From Austropuccinia psidii (lineage: Eukaryota > Basidiomycota > Pucciniomycetes > Pucciniales > Sphaerophragmiaceae): a stretch of 64,000 nucleotides of DNA. Location of the stretch: NCBI GenBank assembly GCA_023105745.1, contig JALGQZ010000005.1:930001-994000 (forward strand). Direction: 5' to 3'. The notes beneath the pieces were generated by a model. The model was not told where the DNA came from, searched no databases, and was given only the letters and a program-made list of their open reading frames with translations. How positions within the stretch are numbered: the stretch's first letter is position 1; every line of letters starts with the position of its first letter. Below are positions 37,095-49,300 of the stretch, piece by piece. Made by a program: the position numbers and the translations under genes.

Positions 37095-39287
37095 TGTAAG
37101 GTTTGTCTATGAAACTCTTGATAATAGTAACAATATCAAGAGTACTATGACTGTCCTCAGTAGAAAAATATAATATAATAAAATATTACAACCACAAATT
37201 TAGATATAATTATTAAAAATAATTATATATAAAAGAAAATAATTTTAATTATTATTATAAAAATATAATAATAAAAAAAAATATAATAATTATAATAAAC
37301 TATAATTATTCTATTATTGTTATAGTAACTGACAGTTATAACAATAAGAAATGTAAATCTCTTAATGAGACAATTACACGTGGAAATATGAATATTAACC
37401 ACTTTATAAATAATATAAATATTATTTATAAAAGAATTATAACACACACTGTGCAGAAATAATTCTTATAGAATAAAATTCTATATAAAAAAACTAATAC
37501 TAGATAAAAAAATTATAGAACTTTAGAGAAAAACCTACTTATAATATTTATTTAATACAACAAGTCAAACAACAACAGTTATTATATTAAATAATAATTA
37601 TAAGTTAAAAAAACGCCTAAAATCAATAAATTCAAAGATAAAACAACTTTTTATGATAAAATTTAAGATTTAAGAGTTTTTGAGAGGAATTTGTGGGTTT
37701 AAAATATATTTAAGATGATAATTTTTATAATATAAAATATATTATTGATGATTACAACAATAATCTGAATTCTATGACTTCAATTCTTTAATTTACAATT
37801 AATAAAGAGTAAAATAACTTAATAATTACTTTAATAATAAGATTTTATAGATAATAAAACTTTACCTGCTTAAATTTCTAATATGATTGGATTGAATATT
37901 GATGATGGACAAAAACAGTGATGAAAAGACTCTTTTTATGTCTTAAGAGCAGCTCTCATGATTCATAATGATTATAGAGGGCGTGCTCAGGTTAAATCTG
38001 AAAAACCATACTTAAAAACAAAGTTCTTAACTTAAGGCAACTTGTTTTTAATTCCAATTTAAAGTTACCAGTGTTATTCTTAACTCCATGTAACTTTAAT
38101 CCTCATTTAAACTAATTATTTTAAGTTTTTAATATAAATAAACTTCTTTATATTAAAGTTCATCACATAAACAACTTAAAAATAGAGTTTCAAGTAGAAA
38201 TCTCTTAAACTCAATTTTTAATTAATTTTTAAAGAAATCATAACTTTCTTTGAGTTTAATTAAAAGAGTAAATTTCCAGGCTAATTACCCAGGAAATTTA
38301 TTTATAAAAGATACTTAAAATTGAATTTATATATTGATAATATTAAATTCTAAGTTGTGTGAAATTTTCAAGCAAATCCATTAAGAATTGGATTTTTAAT
38401 GAATTTTTCAAGTTATTGCTATTTTTCCACGTAAAATAGCAAAACACACCAAACCTTAAGTTTTGATAAGGTTTTAATGCTTGAAACTTTTAAGTTTTAA
38501 GCTTATTTAAGGTTTTTAAGTTAATTAAGCTCTGACAGTTCTTAAAACCTTGATTTCAAGCCTGCATATTGGGATTTACCCTTTGGCAGCTTGAAATTCC
38601 TGTCCAATTTGGGATAAAACCAGTTTAAACCTTAAGGTTGGATCAAAGTCTAATATTAAAGTTTAAATAAGGTTGAAAATCCTCCAATACAGGTGGACAA
38701 CCTTAATTGAATCCTTGCAGATCCAAAAAGTTGGGTACCCCAGCTCTATTTGGTCTTTTTCCTTTGTCCCACCTTTCTGCGTGGATTTTGCCCTTTTATT
38801 TATTTAAAGCCATACTATGGCCTTAAACCCTTTTAAATTGAGCTCATGCAGGATTTACATTCTGTATGGCAAATCCTTAGCCAATTCAGTAAATATACAC
38901 CACACCCCAATTTTAACTAAAATTTTGGTAAGTTTGCATAAACCTTATGCAACTTTAAATTTAAGCTTAATTAAGCTTAAATTTAACAATTTTAAAAAAA
39001 TGTTAAAAAAGTTATATTGGTACGGTGAGATTCTTAAATGTTCCAATAACATAAAAAATAAGTGGTTTTGGGTATAACACCCTATGGGTGTACCCTAGGT
39101 TATTTTTGGTGTAGAATCCAAAAATGACATAATATTTATAACTTTGTTTATCCAAAAAAAAGTTATGCTTCTTTTTTATTATTTTTTATTTGAAATCCAA
39201 CTAAAAAGTCTGTTTAAGACAAAATTAACTGTTTATAAAATCATTTGTGGCCTTATGGGTATGTCATACATACCTCACAGGCTCACA
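37095..39287 (-). repeat. C right LTR (5' LTR)
   Basis: 2,193 bp, uninterrupted. It gives the empty site for the MULE (tatgaata once at 37391-37398). Open frames on either strand are short and AT-driven. Confidence 0.94.
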
Positions 39288-39292
39288 GAGCA

Positions 39293-39772
39293 ATCCCACC
39301 TGATTTCCAACCTGGGGGCAAATTATGGCTAGCTTCCAAGAACATAAAGACAACAAGACCCACCAAGAAATTATCAGAAAGATTGATGGGACCTTTTGAA
39401 GTTCTGAAGAAGATTGGCAGTCATGCATATCACCTCAAGCTGCCTCACCAATGGAAGACAGTTCACCCTGTATTCCATGTGTCCTTATTAGAACCAGTCA
39501 AGCATTCAACTATCCCAAATAGCCATCAATTGCCGCCGTCACCAGTTATAGTGGAGGAGCAAGAAGAATGGGAAGTGGCTCCAGTTCTGGACTAAAAACT
39601 CAAAAGAGGTAAATTACGGTATCTTGTAGAGTGGAAAGGATTCAGGGAAGACCCAGAAAGAACCACTTGGGAACCAGCTTCAAACCTTACCAACTCACTA
39701 GATCTTGTCAAGGATTTCCATTCATTGTATCCAGACAAGCCTGGTCCAAATACCTCGAGAGTTTGATTTATG
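39293..39772 (+). pseudogene. B pol 3' end: integrase C-terminus and chromodomain
   Basis: Continues B's integrase frame after C. It shows the integrase C-terminal barrel-like region (LMGPFEVLKKIGSHAYHLKL), then after a TAA at 39592-39594 (in-frame nonsense) a chromodomain, LRYLVEWKGF followed by TTWEPASNL. Chromodomains guide integration to modified chromatin, which fits nesting in old elements. Ends TGA at about 39770. Confidence 0.9.
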
Positions 39773-40531
39773 GTGCTTGGTGGGGAGAAGAAGTTATGAA
39801 AGTAAGTTCCTCTCCTGGCATGCACCTTTAAGGGGGTATTCTACCCATATGTTGTTGTAAGCATCATCTTGGCCACTTTGTGAGCACTTGTCAATTCTTT
39901 GGACAGGTTCAGGAAGCATACAACACCAATTTCCTCCGATTTGGACCTTATCAAGATATGGCCAAATGTTCCTTTCTTTATTTTTCTTTTATTTCTTTTT
40001 TATTTATCATTTCATTTATGCCAATCATCATAATTCAAGACAATTATTACTTCAAGTCATTTACGGCAATTCATTTCAGAATTCATTTATGGCAATTCAT
40101 CTCAGAAATCATTTATGGCAAATTATTTCAGTTTTATGGTGCTTGGTGGGGAGTGGAAGTTATTAAAGTAAGTTCCATCTCCTGGTATGCATCCCTGAGG
40201 GTTCTACTTCTTGTAAAACATTACCTTGGCCACTCTGTGAGCATCAAATGCTTGGTTTTCATTTTTTAGACACTTCTTGGCCAGAATCAAGCAGCTCACT
40301 ACAAGAAGGACCAACCATAAGGATTTTTCTTTATTTCTTTGTTTACTCTCATTTTCTCTTATTCTTTTATTTTTCTTTCTTTCTTGTATAATTTTCTTTC
40401 TTTTATTTCTTTAAAGCAGCAGCATCCCCTCCCAAATCATGTATTGGGAGGTTCCATTATTTTTTTCATTTTTTAGTATTTATAAGAGTGGGGATAGAAG
40501 TCAAACCAAACACAAACAAGGAAAAGGAAAA
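39773..40531 (+). repeat. B region after pol with two direct repeats
   Basis: A segment starting tttatggtgcttggtgggga near 39769 returns near 40134 with about 80% identity over some 115 nt. Both include gaagttat[gt]aaagtaagttc and ttggccact[ct]tgtgagca. Between them short units like ggcaattcattt recur near 40065-40125. Downstream is T-rich (ttctttcttt). This could be the 3' untranslated region for both pol and the antisense gene. No coding region seen. Confidence 0.65.
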
Positions 40532-41805
40532 CTACTTATCTCTACCCAAATCATCAAAAGTTCTCTGGAAATCATTTATCAACTCATCTTCATACCAGGA
40601 AAATTTTGCAGCCATCTCTTCAGAAGCAGTACCTGGAATAGTCCTGTCTTTGGCAGAGATAATCACCTCTCTGCTATTTCTATCAACCCTCCTGAATAAT
40701 CTGGCCACAGCATCTTGACTTTCACTAGCCGTGTTGGGATCTTCTCTGGTAACCCGGATAGGCCAACGTGCTCTTCTTTGAAAAACTTGAGAGGAAGGAA
40801 ACGGCAAAGGGGACAATCCATCTCTCCTTCTGCTGGAGCTGGCCACAGGTTGGAGTTGACGGGAGGTGGTTATGGGTGAGTTTCTGGACTGTTGAACTGG
40901 TGATGGTCTTACTGCTGGATTCAAGGCAGGCCTGGTGGTGTGGGAAGTAGTTGGTGAAGGAGGAGGAAGGGCTATAGGAATGGAACCAAGCATTGGTTGG
41001 AAGGTTCTTGGAGTGCTGGGAATAACTTGACTTTGGAATCTAGTGTTGGCAAGAGGTTGAGAAGAGGAATTTCTGGATGGATGGCCAACTGAATGAGGGA
41101 CAACTTCAACTGCTTCACCATCCAACTCATCACTTCCTTCAGCATCTGGATCTGTTGGGGAATCAACAATTCTTCTTAGTTTCTTCACTACCTTCACTAC
41201 TCCATCAGTATTGGTCCTTGAGATGGGGATTTCTGAGCTGTAGTGTATGGGCCCTCCAACATTAGTCCACCTGGCCACATCCCTCTGCCTGGAACCAGTC
41301 ACTACATCAAAATATCAGTACCAATTCAATCAAGATATGCAAATCACTCACATTGAAAAAATCCTGAGGTTGCATCAGGAGTGGATTCCTCAAGAATGGG
41401 TAATTCCTGCCCATAAGGCCCATTTTTCCTTCTCCATAAGTGCCTCCTGACCTGGGACAAAGTTGATCCGGTACGACAACATGGCTTCTTCCCAACAAAG
41501 CAAAAGTGCCATTTTGATGATTGAGGATTGTAATTTTGAAAGCAATCCTTACCCTTGGCCAAACATTCAGTACAGGCAGGATCAAGAACTTCAACTGCTC
41601 TGAACCCATCATAGGTTTGGGAGGGATCAAAATGGCCAGAAGATGCCATGGAAGGGGAGGACAATCGACTGAAGACGCCAGAACCACAGAGAACAGACGG
41701 TGGCATTGCAGAAGGAGAAGATTCAGTGAGCTCAGTCAGTTTGGAACTCATAACTGAAGAATATGCAAGCAGAAGATTCAAGATGTCAGAAGCAAGCCAC
41801 TCCAT
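40532..41805 (-). CDS. Antisense gene in B: Zn2Cys6-like protein, two exons
   Basis: Exons 41805-41352 and 41301-40532 on the minus strand, joined across a 50-nt GTGAGT...TAG intron that preserves the frame; the product is about 407 residues. Near residues 80-112 the cysteines are spaced CX2CX6CX10-W-X2CX6C. This is the Zn2Cys6 binuclear-cluster spacing with Trp (codon 41509-41511, TGG) where the fourth Cys should be. After it come RRHLWRRKNG, an acidic stretch, a long Pro/Ser-rich region and a C-terminal WYEDELINDFQRTF helix. Unlike gag and pol of the same element it has no stops. Start chosen at the first Met; MSSKLTEL, 18 codons later, is also possible. Function unknown; DNA binding is inferred from the cysteine pattern. 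Confidence 0.7.
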
Positions 41806-42761
41806 ATCAAGAAAAAGAATTTGAACTCAAGGAAATGGGGCCATAACTCAATTATGCCCCCCCTCAAAGCCTCTAAGGTGAAGGTTCATACCCCTTTGGG
41901 GCTGAACTCATCACCCAGGGCCTCCCCTGCAACTTTGGGGAGGCCAGGATCTTGATGGTCCTGGACCCCATCAATGGGTCCAGGCCATGTATGGTGAAAA
42001 TTGAAATTGGGCCATTTCTGGGCCCCTTGGTCACCCTGGGTCCCCAGCAAATTTGGGCCCAGGGGCCTCCAATAGCCCCCACGGACCGCGGACCGCGGCG
42101 TACGGCCCGCGGACCGTAGGACCCCAAGGACAAGAAAAAGGCCAATTTGGCCATATGTCATAAAAAACACCACCAAGCCCAAAAAGACCCAAATGGCCAA
42201 AAATGGCCATAAATCATGGAATGACCAAAATCACCAGAAAACCCCAAAAAGGCCCAAAAGGCCATAAAAATCAAAAATATCAAGATTCATCAGGGTAGAG
42301 GCCACAGCCCAAAAACACTTTGGAGGGCTGTTTGAGGCCACTTCCATGGACAATGGGGACAAGACCCCTTGGAGGAAATTTTTTCAAGATTTCATGGATT
42401 AAGCCTTGCCCAATGAGTACACTTCATATACTCATTGGGCATCAATTTTTGAGCACAAGAACTCAGTGGCCCTTATTCTGGGATATATCCCAAGGCCACA
42501 TCCCAAGGGCATGGTTGATTGAATCAGAAGAACAGAAAAGCATATTTTGAAGTGGAATACTTACTCAAAACTTGAAAAAAAGGGGGGAATCAATTGAATT
42601 TGACAGAGAAGAAGTGAAGAAGGATTTTCAGGATAATGGTCAAGAGGAAAAGAAAATTGAAAAGAAATTTTTTTGAAAAAATGTGGGGATATTGAGATGC
42701 CACTCATCAGTGGCAGGGTATTATGGTGTTCAGGAGACCACCAGTTTCAAGAGGGGGATAC
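41806..42761 (+). other. B region between antisense gene and 3' LTR
   Basis: No gene seen. From 41860 to 42300 the sequence is unusually GC-rich for this window, with many aaaggcc and ggcccc words, and holds the CGG array at 42082-42116. It is a likely promoter region for the antisense gene. A purine tract aagagggggata at 42749-42760 next to the LTR is the plausible polypurine tract of B. Small frames such as 41873-42200 are probably by-products of the GC bias. Confidence 0.6.
42082..42116. promoter_or_regulatory. Five CGG triplets at exact 7-bp spacing
   Basis: CGG begins at 42082, 42089, 42096, 42103 and 42110. The heptads are CGGACCG twice, CGGCGTA, CGGCCCG and CGGACCG. It lies about 280 bp upstream of the antisense gene, whose product has Zn2Cys6-like spacing; this protein class commonly binds CGG triplets. 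The array is observed; a regulatory role is inference. Confidence 0.6.
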
Positions 42762-43523
42762 TGTAACAACCATCCATCAGGGGTAAGGGTATTCATTCAT
42801 ACACCCACTCAAACACCTCAAATCAGCAAATCCAGTATCTGCATCAGCATTCATTTTCAGTAATCTTCATTCTGAAACATGCATACAGCTTGGTACATCA
42901 ATACAGCCTGTCAATACCTGTACAGGTTGGATTCACCCAACACAGTTTCAATACACCAGTACGAAACTGTATGATCACTCAAATACACCACACCTCTTGT
43001 TCAGTTTCTGTACAGCTGTACAGGACCTGTATTGGCCAGAATCAATTCAATCACCAATTATTCTCATGAAAATTCTTCCTCTGGATCAGGGCTGGTGATT
43101 CTCAAATATACCAGCCCCTCTTGCTCCCCCCTGGGGACTTTTCTGGAGTTAATTAATTTAGCTTTTCTATTATTTCATAATTATTCTTATCCTTATTTTT
43201 GGGTATTATAATTATTTAATTTTAAGTTAGTCTTTGCATTTCTTTATTCACCTGTACAGTATGAGTTGGGTGGCCATATCCTTATTAACCCTTCTCTTTC
43301 CATTCTGACAGGTTGAAACAGTGGACTTGGACTTGTTTGTGGTTGGCTCTTCTATTTCTTTATTCTTATTCTTTGTTTCTGCTTTTCTCATATCTTTTAT
43401 TATAGTAATTCATTCTTTACACTCTTAAGTGTATTCACTCTTTCCATATCCTTGAGCCCTCCATAAGTGAGTCCCGGTTTACTGAGTGCCAGGCCCTCTT
43501 CACTTAGAAGAGCCCCTGTGACA
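42762..43523 (+). repeat. B 3' LTR
   Basis: 762 bp, the partner of 16245-17006, with TSD caaac after it. Roughly 30 differences from the 5' LTR by eye. Confidence 0.94.
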
Positions 43524-43528
43524 CAAAC

Positions 43529-43785
43529 TCTGGGTTGAGCCTGATATTACCCTTTCTATGAGGTCTAATTATTTCTTTAATAATTGTACCATTAGAAGTA
43601 ATCTTTCCTGATGCACTCTTGAAGTTTTTTGCCTTGGTTGGCAAGAGCTATTTTTTCCCAATTTGGGAAGTGGTTATCCAGATGATTTCTGGCCACTATG
43701 GAGCAGTTTGCCCCACTATCAATGATCAATGGATGTTGAGCATTGTCAATACAGACAGCCATTTTTGTGGCTCTTCCATGTATAT
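43529..43785 (-). pseudogene. A pol fragment: protease
   Basis: Colinear with D 58959-59210. On the minus strand it shows the retroviral-type aspartic protease active site IDSGANCS. Bounded by B's TSD on the left and D's TSD tatat (43781-43785) on the right; it continues at 63783. Confidence 0.87.
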
Positions 43786-44047
43786 TGTCAGGCTGAGTCT
43801 ATGATAAAGGTGTATAAGAGTATTTACAAGCTTTAACTATGACTGTAACACAGTAAAAATGGTTTTAAAAGATGATAAGATTGATAATAAATGATTTAAT
43901 TTAAGATTTAAAGGGCTTTACTATAGAGATATAGTGGTGGTGAGCGCTGTTGAAAGCCCTGGGTGCAGCTTTACCTGTTGGATTACAATAATAAAGACTA
44001 CAATACTTTAAATTAAGAGTATACCTGATTATTTAACCAAGAGTAAA

Positions 44048-45969
44048 TATAAGATGTGACTATGAAACTGATGATAATATTACTATTAATCAACAGTACT
44101 ATGTCTGTTCTTATGAAATATAATAATAAAATATTATTATAACCACAATTAAATAATTAAAAATTATTTCTTTCACGTGTTAAGCACTACTAGTGATTTT
44201 AACAGTGAGCAAGTAATTGTCTACAAGAATCAATTACAAGAAGAATTTAATAATAAAAACTTCTTTATTAAAATAATAAAATTATTTTAATATATAATTA
44301 TCTTTTGCAAGAATAATTATAAAGATAATTCTTGAAGAAAACTATTACTAGAAAAAAACTTTAAGAATTAAAGATAAATGACTCACTAATACTCCAAAGA
44401 ACTTATTGAAAGATAAGAGTAGAGAAATTTGATGTAGAATTGTGGATTTAAGGGATCAAGATGATTTATAACAGTATTTCAACAATATATAGTTGGATTC
44501 TATGATTTCACGTCTTTCTGATTGATTCTGAAAGATTTAAAACACTTAAGAATAGCTTGAACTAATACTTACTTGTTGGTAATAATGGTTTAATAAATTT
44601 ATATGATGATGATACGGAAAAAACAGCAAGAAGAGGCTTCTTTTAAGTCAATAACAGCTCACAGAGGCGTGCTATGGAGCAAACTGAAAAACCAGTGAGT
44701 GAGAAAACAATAAACCTTTTTGGATTATTGATTGCATCATCTGTTGTCATGTAAGATTATCATAATTACTTAATTGATGCTTTTACGTGACTACCAACCC
44801 CAATATGGTTAAGAATAAAAGGAGTAACACTTGTAAATCTTCTTTTATTCTAAAATAATCATTGATTTCTCAAAGTTATCAATGTTATTGCCAATTTCAT
44901 CACAGGTTGTAATTACTGTGAATTTTTGAAGATTCAGTGTTTCACGTAGAATATCCAAAAATGGACTGTAAGTAAAACTTTTAATTTTACTAGTAAAACT
45001 GTAATTCCTTTTGGTTGTACCATAGATAATACAGTTCTCCTTTAGTCCTGAAAGTTTCAGAAAGATTCATTAAGAATTGTATTTTTAATGAATTTTTGAA
45101 GGTTTTACCTCATTTCTACGTAGAATTGCAAATAGCAGTGTTTTGCTGGTTGCTATGAGGTAAATCAATGAATATGGGTCCCAAAAGGGTTTTAATTACT
45201 CTTTTGGGGTTTATCCATGGAAAGTCATTAGTAATTGACATGGTTACAGGAGTGTAAGTAGCTCATTACCTCCTTGGCACGTCAAAATAGCAGGTTATTT
45301 GCTATTTTCTGATGTTTTACAGTAGTTGTAACTTGGTAACCAAGTTCCCAAAGAGTTTTAGTTTACCAATTGGGCCAAGATGAGCCATGGATCCATGCTC
45401 TGGAGCTATCCACGCCTCTGAGGCCTCAGAAGTTGGGTACCCTGGCTCTCTTTGATGTCTTTTGTCCCCCTTGCCCAATTTTTACGTCAAAATAGTAATT
45501 TAAGCTTCAAGTGAGATATCCACTATGGGTGTACCAAAAGTCCATGTAAGAATACCATGATATTAAGTGCTCAAAACATGCATAACACTATTCTTAGTGT
45601 ATATGTAACATGGGATTTCTCACTTTCCTATTATTTTGGCTAAAAATCAAGAAAAACAAAAATTTTCACGGATCTTTTATGTGGTATTAATGATGTGGTA
45701 TTGAAGTATTTTCCATTTTACCACCTCAAATACTTAAATTGAGCTTATTCACTCTATGGAGCTACCCTAGGTGAATTTTTGTGTAGAATCCAAATCTGGT
45801 CTTAAATCCATGGATTTACTTACTCAATAAAAAGTTATTCATCTTTTCTGAAATTGAAAATGATGAATTTTGGATATATGCATGACTTATGAGTTTTGCA
45901 TAATTCAAAATTTCTTTTTAAGATAATTGTGGCCTATTTGGGTATGTAAAATATACCTCAAGGCTCACA
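44048..45969 (-). repeat. E2 left LTR (3' LTR)
   Basis: 1,922 bp, the partner of 52415-54336. Confidence 0.95.
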
Positions 45970-45983
45970 TTCCCTCCCACCAA
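45970..45983 (-). other. Polypurine tract of E2
   Basis: ttccctcccaccaa beside the 3' LTR, identical to E1. Confidence 0.65.
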
Positions 45984-46111
45984 AAAATAAAATTGTACTA
46001 CAATTTTATTAGTGATAAAAAGAATAAGGCCCCAAAAGGGGGTTAATGTCCACTGTCCAACCTCTTCACATTACTCAGATCAAGTAATTTAAAGCACATT
46101 TAAAGACATAT

Positions 46112-46312
46112 TCAGGCTTGTGGCCTTCTTTCATGTCTAAATCTTCTTAAGAGTTTATCTGAGTCAGGTATTTCTGATTCTGCCATCCATTCATCTTCAT
46201 GTACTGGATTTCTATATCTGACAAGATATTCTCTTTGATTTTTACCCCTAAGTCTCCTTTCTTTAATGACTTTCTTTATCTTTCTGTCTTCATTCTGTTC
46301 CACAGGGGGCAC
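46112..46312 (-). pseudogene. E2 Pol tail (chromodomain-like), out of frame
   Basis: Encodes the end of Pol, with YLVRYRNPVHEDEWMAES and a FRHERRPQA terminus, as in E1 4515 onward. In E2 one extra base near 46333 puts it out of frame with Gag-Pol, whose frame then runs 15 residues further to a stop at 46290. Chromodomain-like tails tether integrase to chromatin, so the shift probably alters targeting. Confidence 0.85.
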
Positions 46313-49300
46313 AGTTAAAGGAGTTGGGTTCCTTTAAAGGAAACAATTCTTTGTCAGCTGGTTGATAAGGTTTTATCAGGCTGACTGGAAATGTGGGGTG
46401 TTTATTTTCCAATTCACCACTCAATTCCACTTGAACTGCATTGGTTCCATGTAAGGCAACAATAACAAAAGGTCCTACATAAGAATCTTTAAGTTTCTTT
46501 GGGCCTTTGATATTATTAAAATTCAAGGTTGAAACTAGAACTAAGTCCCCTACTTTGAAGTCTGGTACTTTATGACTCTTGTCCCACTTCTGTTTTGCAT
46601 AATCAAAAGCATCATCCATACTTTGTTTTGCATGGTGTTTTACTTTATCAAGCATTAATTTGAAGCTGGAAGCTGTAGGATGAATGTCAATCAAGTCTTT
46701 CCTCAGTGTGTCTGTTGGGAGTCTTGGATTCCATCCTTTTTCTAACATAGCAGGAGTTTGTCCTGTGGAAGAATGGACTGATGTCTTGTATGCCAATTCT
46801 AATGCAGGTATCAGAGTGCACCAGTCATGGGTAAAGCCATCTGAGTCTTTAAATTCTAATCCATAAGCACAAAATCTCCTGATCATGTCTTCTAAAGTTT
46901 GAATCATCCTCTCTGCTAGCCCATCTGTTTGAGGGTGATATGCTGTAGAGAATGATAACTTAGTCCCAAACAGTCTATGAAGATTGGTCCAAAGTGCAGA
47001 TGTGAACTTGGGGTCTCTGTCACTTATGATATTCTTAAATAACCCTGTATGAGAAATAACTCTACTCCATAAAAGAAGAGCTGTATCCATAGCAGTGTCA
47101 TCTTTATGACATGGTAAGAATATGGGAGTTTTGCTATATCTGTCTACAATGACTAAAAAAGCATTATAACTTTTGTCACCACTTGGAGGAAGTGCTGTGA
47201 CCCAATCCATGTGAACAACTTCCCAAGGGGATTTTGGTTCTTGAATATGGATCATTAATCCAAATTTCTTGCCTGTACTCCTGTTTGCTTTTTGGCATCT
47301 ATCACAGGTATGGCAATATTCAATGGTTTCTTTTCTCCAAGATGGCCACCATGCACAGTTCTTCACCTTTTCAAGTGTTCTGTCTTCTGATAGGTGTCCA
47401 GAGTAAATGCTATCATGGCATCCATGAAGAATGGTATTGATGAGCAATCTACTACACAATGTCATCACACAAGAATGTTTTGTTCTATGGTAAATAATCC
47501 CATCAAACAAGTGAAATCTTCCTTCAGAATAGGAATTTTTCCAAACTTCATCTAGTGTATTAACCAAAGATGTGTCTTTGCAGTCTTTATCCAATAAAGA
47601 AGTCAAGATATGGCAATTCTTGTCTTGTTTATAAGACTCTCTGACCTCTTCAAAGAATTCAGTCCCAATATCAGTTATGTTAATCCCTTCAATTGGAATC
47701 TGTGGTTCAGCTTCCAAAGGTACATAAGCTGGGTTATCAGGAGTGTTGGCTAAAGCCCATCTACTAAGTCCATCAGCATTTTTGTGAATGTTTCCTGCTT
47801 TATGAACTATAGTCATGTTTCCTCTATATTCTTGAATGGCTATTTGCCATCTCAACATATGTCTGTTGGGAGTTTTCATGTTAAGAAGTGATTTCACGGC
47901 ATTACAGTCAGTTATCACTTCAAAAACACTGCCATCAAGGTAATAGTGTAATTTCTCAAGTGCCCATACTAAACATAAGCACTCCATTTGGCTTGCACCA
48001 TATCTGGCTTCTGTTGGTTTGATTTGTCTTGAGATATAACAAACTGGTCCTTCTGTAGGTTTGTCATCAATAATTTGGACTTGGTGTAGGGCTGCCCCTA
48101 ATCCATCCCCACATGCATCAATGTACAATTTAAAAGGAATATTCCAGTCAGGCATGAGGAGTAAAGGTGCTTCTGTAAGGGCTTTCTTTATCTTCTCATA
48201 AGCTTTAATTCTTTCCTGTGTCATTTCAAATACAGTCTGTTGATCACAGATTCTATAAAGTGACTTGGCTAGAATTGCAAAATCTTTCAAGTGTTGCCTA
48301 TAGTAACTAGCAAATCCAAGAAAAGACATCATTTCTTTTTTATTCTGGGGTATTGGCTTAAGTAACACTGCTGCTACTTTATTCTTGTCAATACCCAAGC
48401 TCAAACCAGAAACAACATGTCCTAATGCTTTGAGTTCTTCAAAACCAAAATTGCATTTCTTAAGTGAAATTTTCATGTTCACTTCTGCAACTTTATGAAG
48501 TACTCTTGCAAGTCTTTCAAGGTGCAAAGACCATGAGTCAGAACATATAATAATATCATCAATATAAATGATTAGCCATCCTTCAGACAATTCTGTGGGG
48601 AAGATGGTATTCATCATTCTTTGATAATGAGATGGAGCATTTTTAATGCCAAATGGCATTCTAAGATACTCATAAATACCACAGTGAGTGATAATTCTAA
48701 GTAATTTCCTAGCTTTAGGCGTCAAAACATTTTGATGGAAGCCTTTTAATGCATCCATTGATGTTATATACTTGGCTTTAGACAATTGAGTCAAGGTTTC
48801 TTGGATCCTAGGGATTGGATACCTATCTGGAACTGTGTAGGTATTCAAAGCTCTAAAATCTCCAACCATTCTTGACTTATCATTATGCCATGCAATAATA
48901 ACAGGTGTTGTCACTTCAACTTCCTCATTATGGCCTACTTTCCTTAGCACACCAAGTTGGATCAACTCTTGGATATGTTTTTCCAAGGCCTCTCTAGCTC
49001 TGGGACTGGCTGGATAAGCTGGTCTTCTAAGTACTGGAGGATATGGTCTATCAATATTAAGAGTAATATCAATTTCATGTCCCCTTATAGTGCCTAATGG
49101 TTCATTATCAGATGCAAATGCATTATTGTATGTATATAATACATCAATAAGTTCATTCCTCATCTTTGGTGATAATGATGGATTAATTTGTGCTTCAACA
49201 AGTTGTTTAGACACAAATTCCTCTTTGTAAGTATCTTTGACAGAAGATACTACAGATATCTGTTTTGGCATATTGGAGAAAGCAAATTTTTGCCTTTTGT

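Larger units (their letters stand above)
22413..39287 (-). mobile_element. C: Ty3 retrotransposon inserted in B, TSD gagca
   Basis: LTRs of about 2.19 kb (TGTAAGGTTTGTC...GGCTCACA) bound a minus-strand gag-pol. gagca is duplicated at 22408-22412 and 39288-39292. Removing C restores B's integrase frame across the junction, which confirms the borders. C itself hosts a MULE in its left LTR and a solo alpha LTR in its protease region. It belongs to a family related to, but distinct from, E. Its Gag-Pol carries several stops and frameshifts. Confidence 0.95.
16245..43523 (+). mobile_element. B: Ty3 chromovirus-like retrotransposon, split by C, TSD caaac
   Basis: Two 762-bp LTRs (TGTAACAACCATC...CCCTGTGACA) at 16245-17006 and 42762-43523 are flanked by caaac at 16240-16244 and 43524-43528. 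The empty site is readable in D near 58950. The internal order is leader, gag, pol with C-terminal chromodomain, and then an antisense gene before the 3' LTR. The two LTRs differ at roughly 30 positions, about 96% identity by eye, so B is older than E1 and E2. Gag and pol carry nonsense codons. Element C occupies 22413-39287 within the integrase C-terminal region. Confidence 0.95.

Noticed and set aside
41873..42200. Minus-strand ORFs in the GC-rich part of B
   Set aside because: Gly/Pro-rich composition from ggcccc words; no domain, no splice link to the antisense gene that I could support.
47234..47440. Plus-strand ORFs antisense to Gag-Pol (here and at 5637, 7591, 49188, 50137)
   Set aside because: They recur only because E1 and E2 are near-identical; they are mirror frames of conserved Pol codons.
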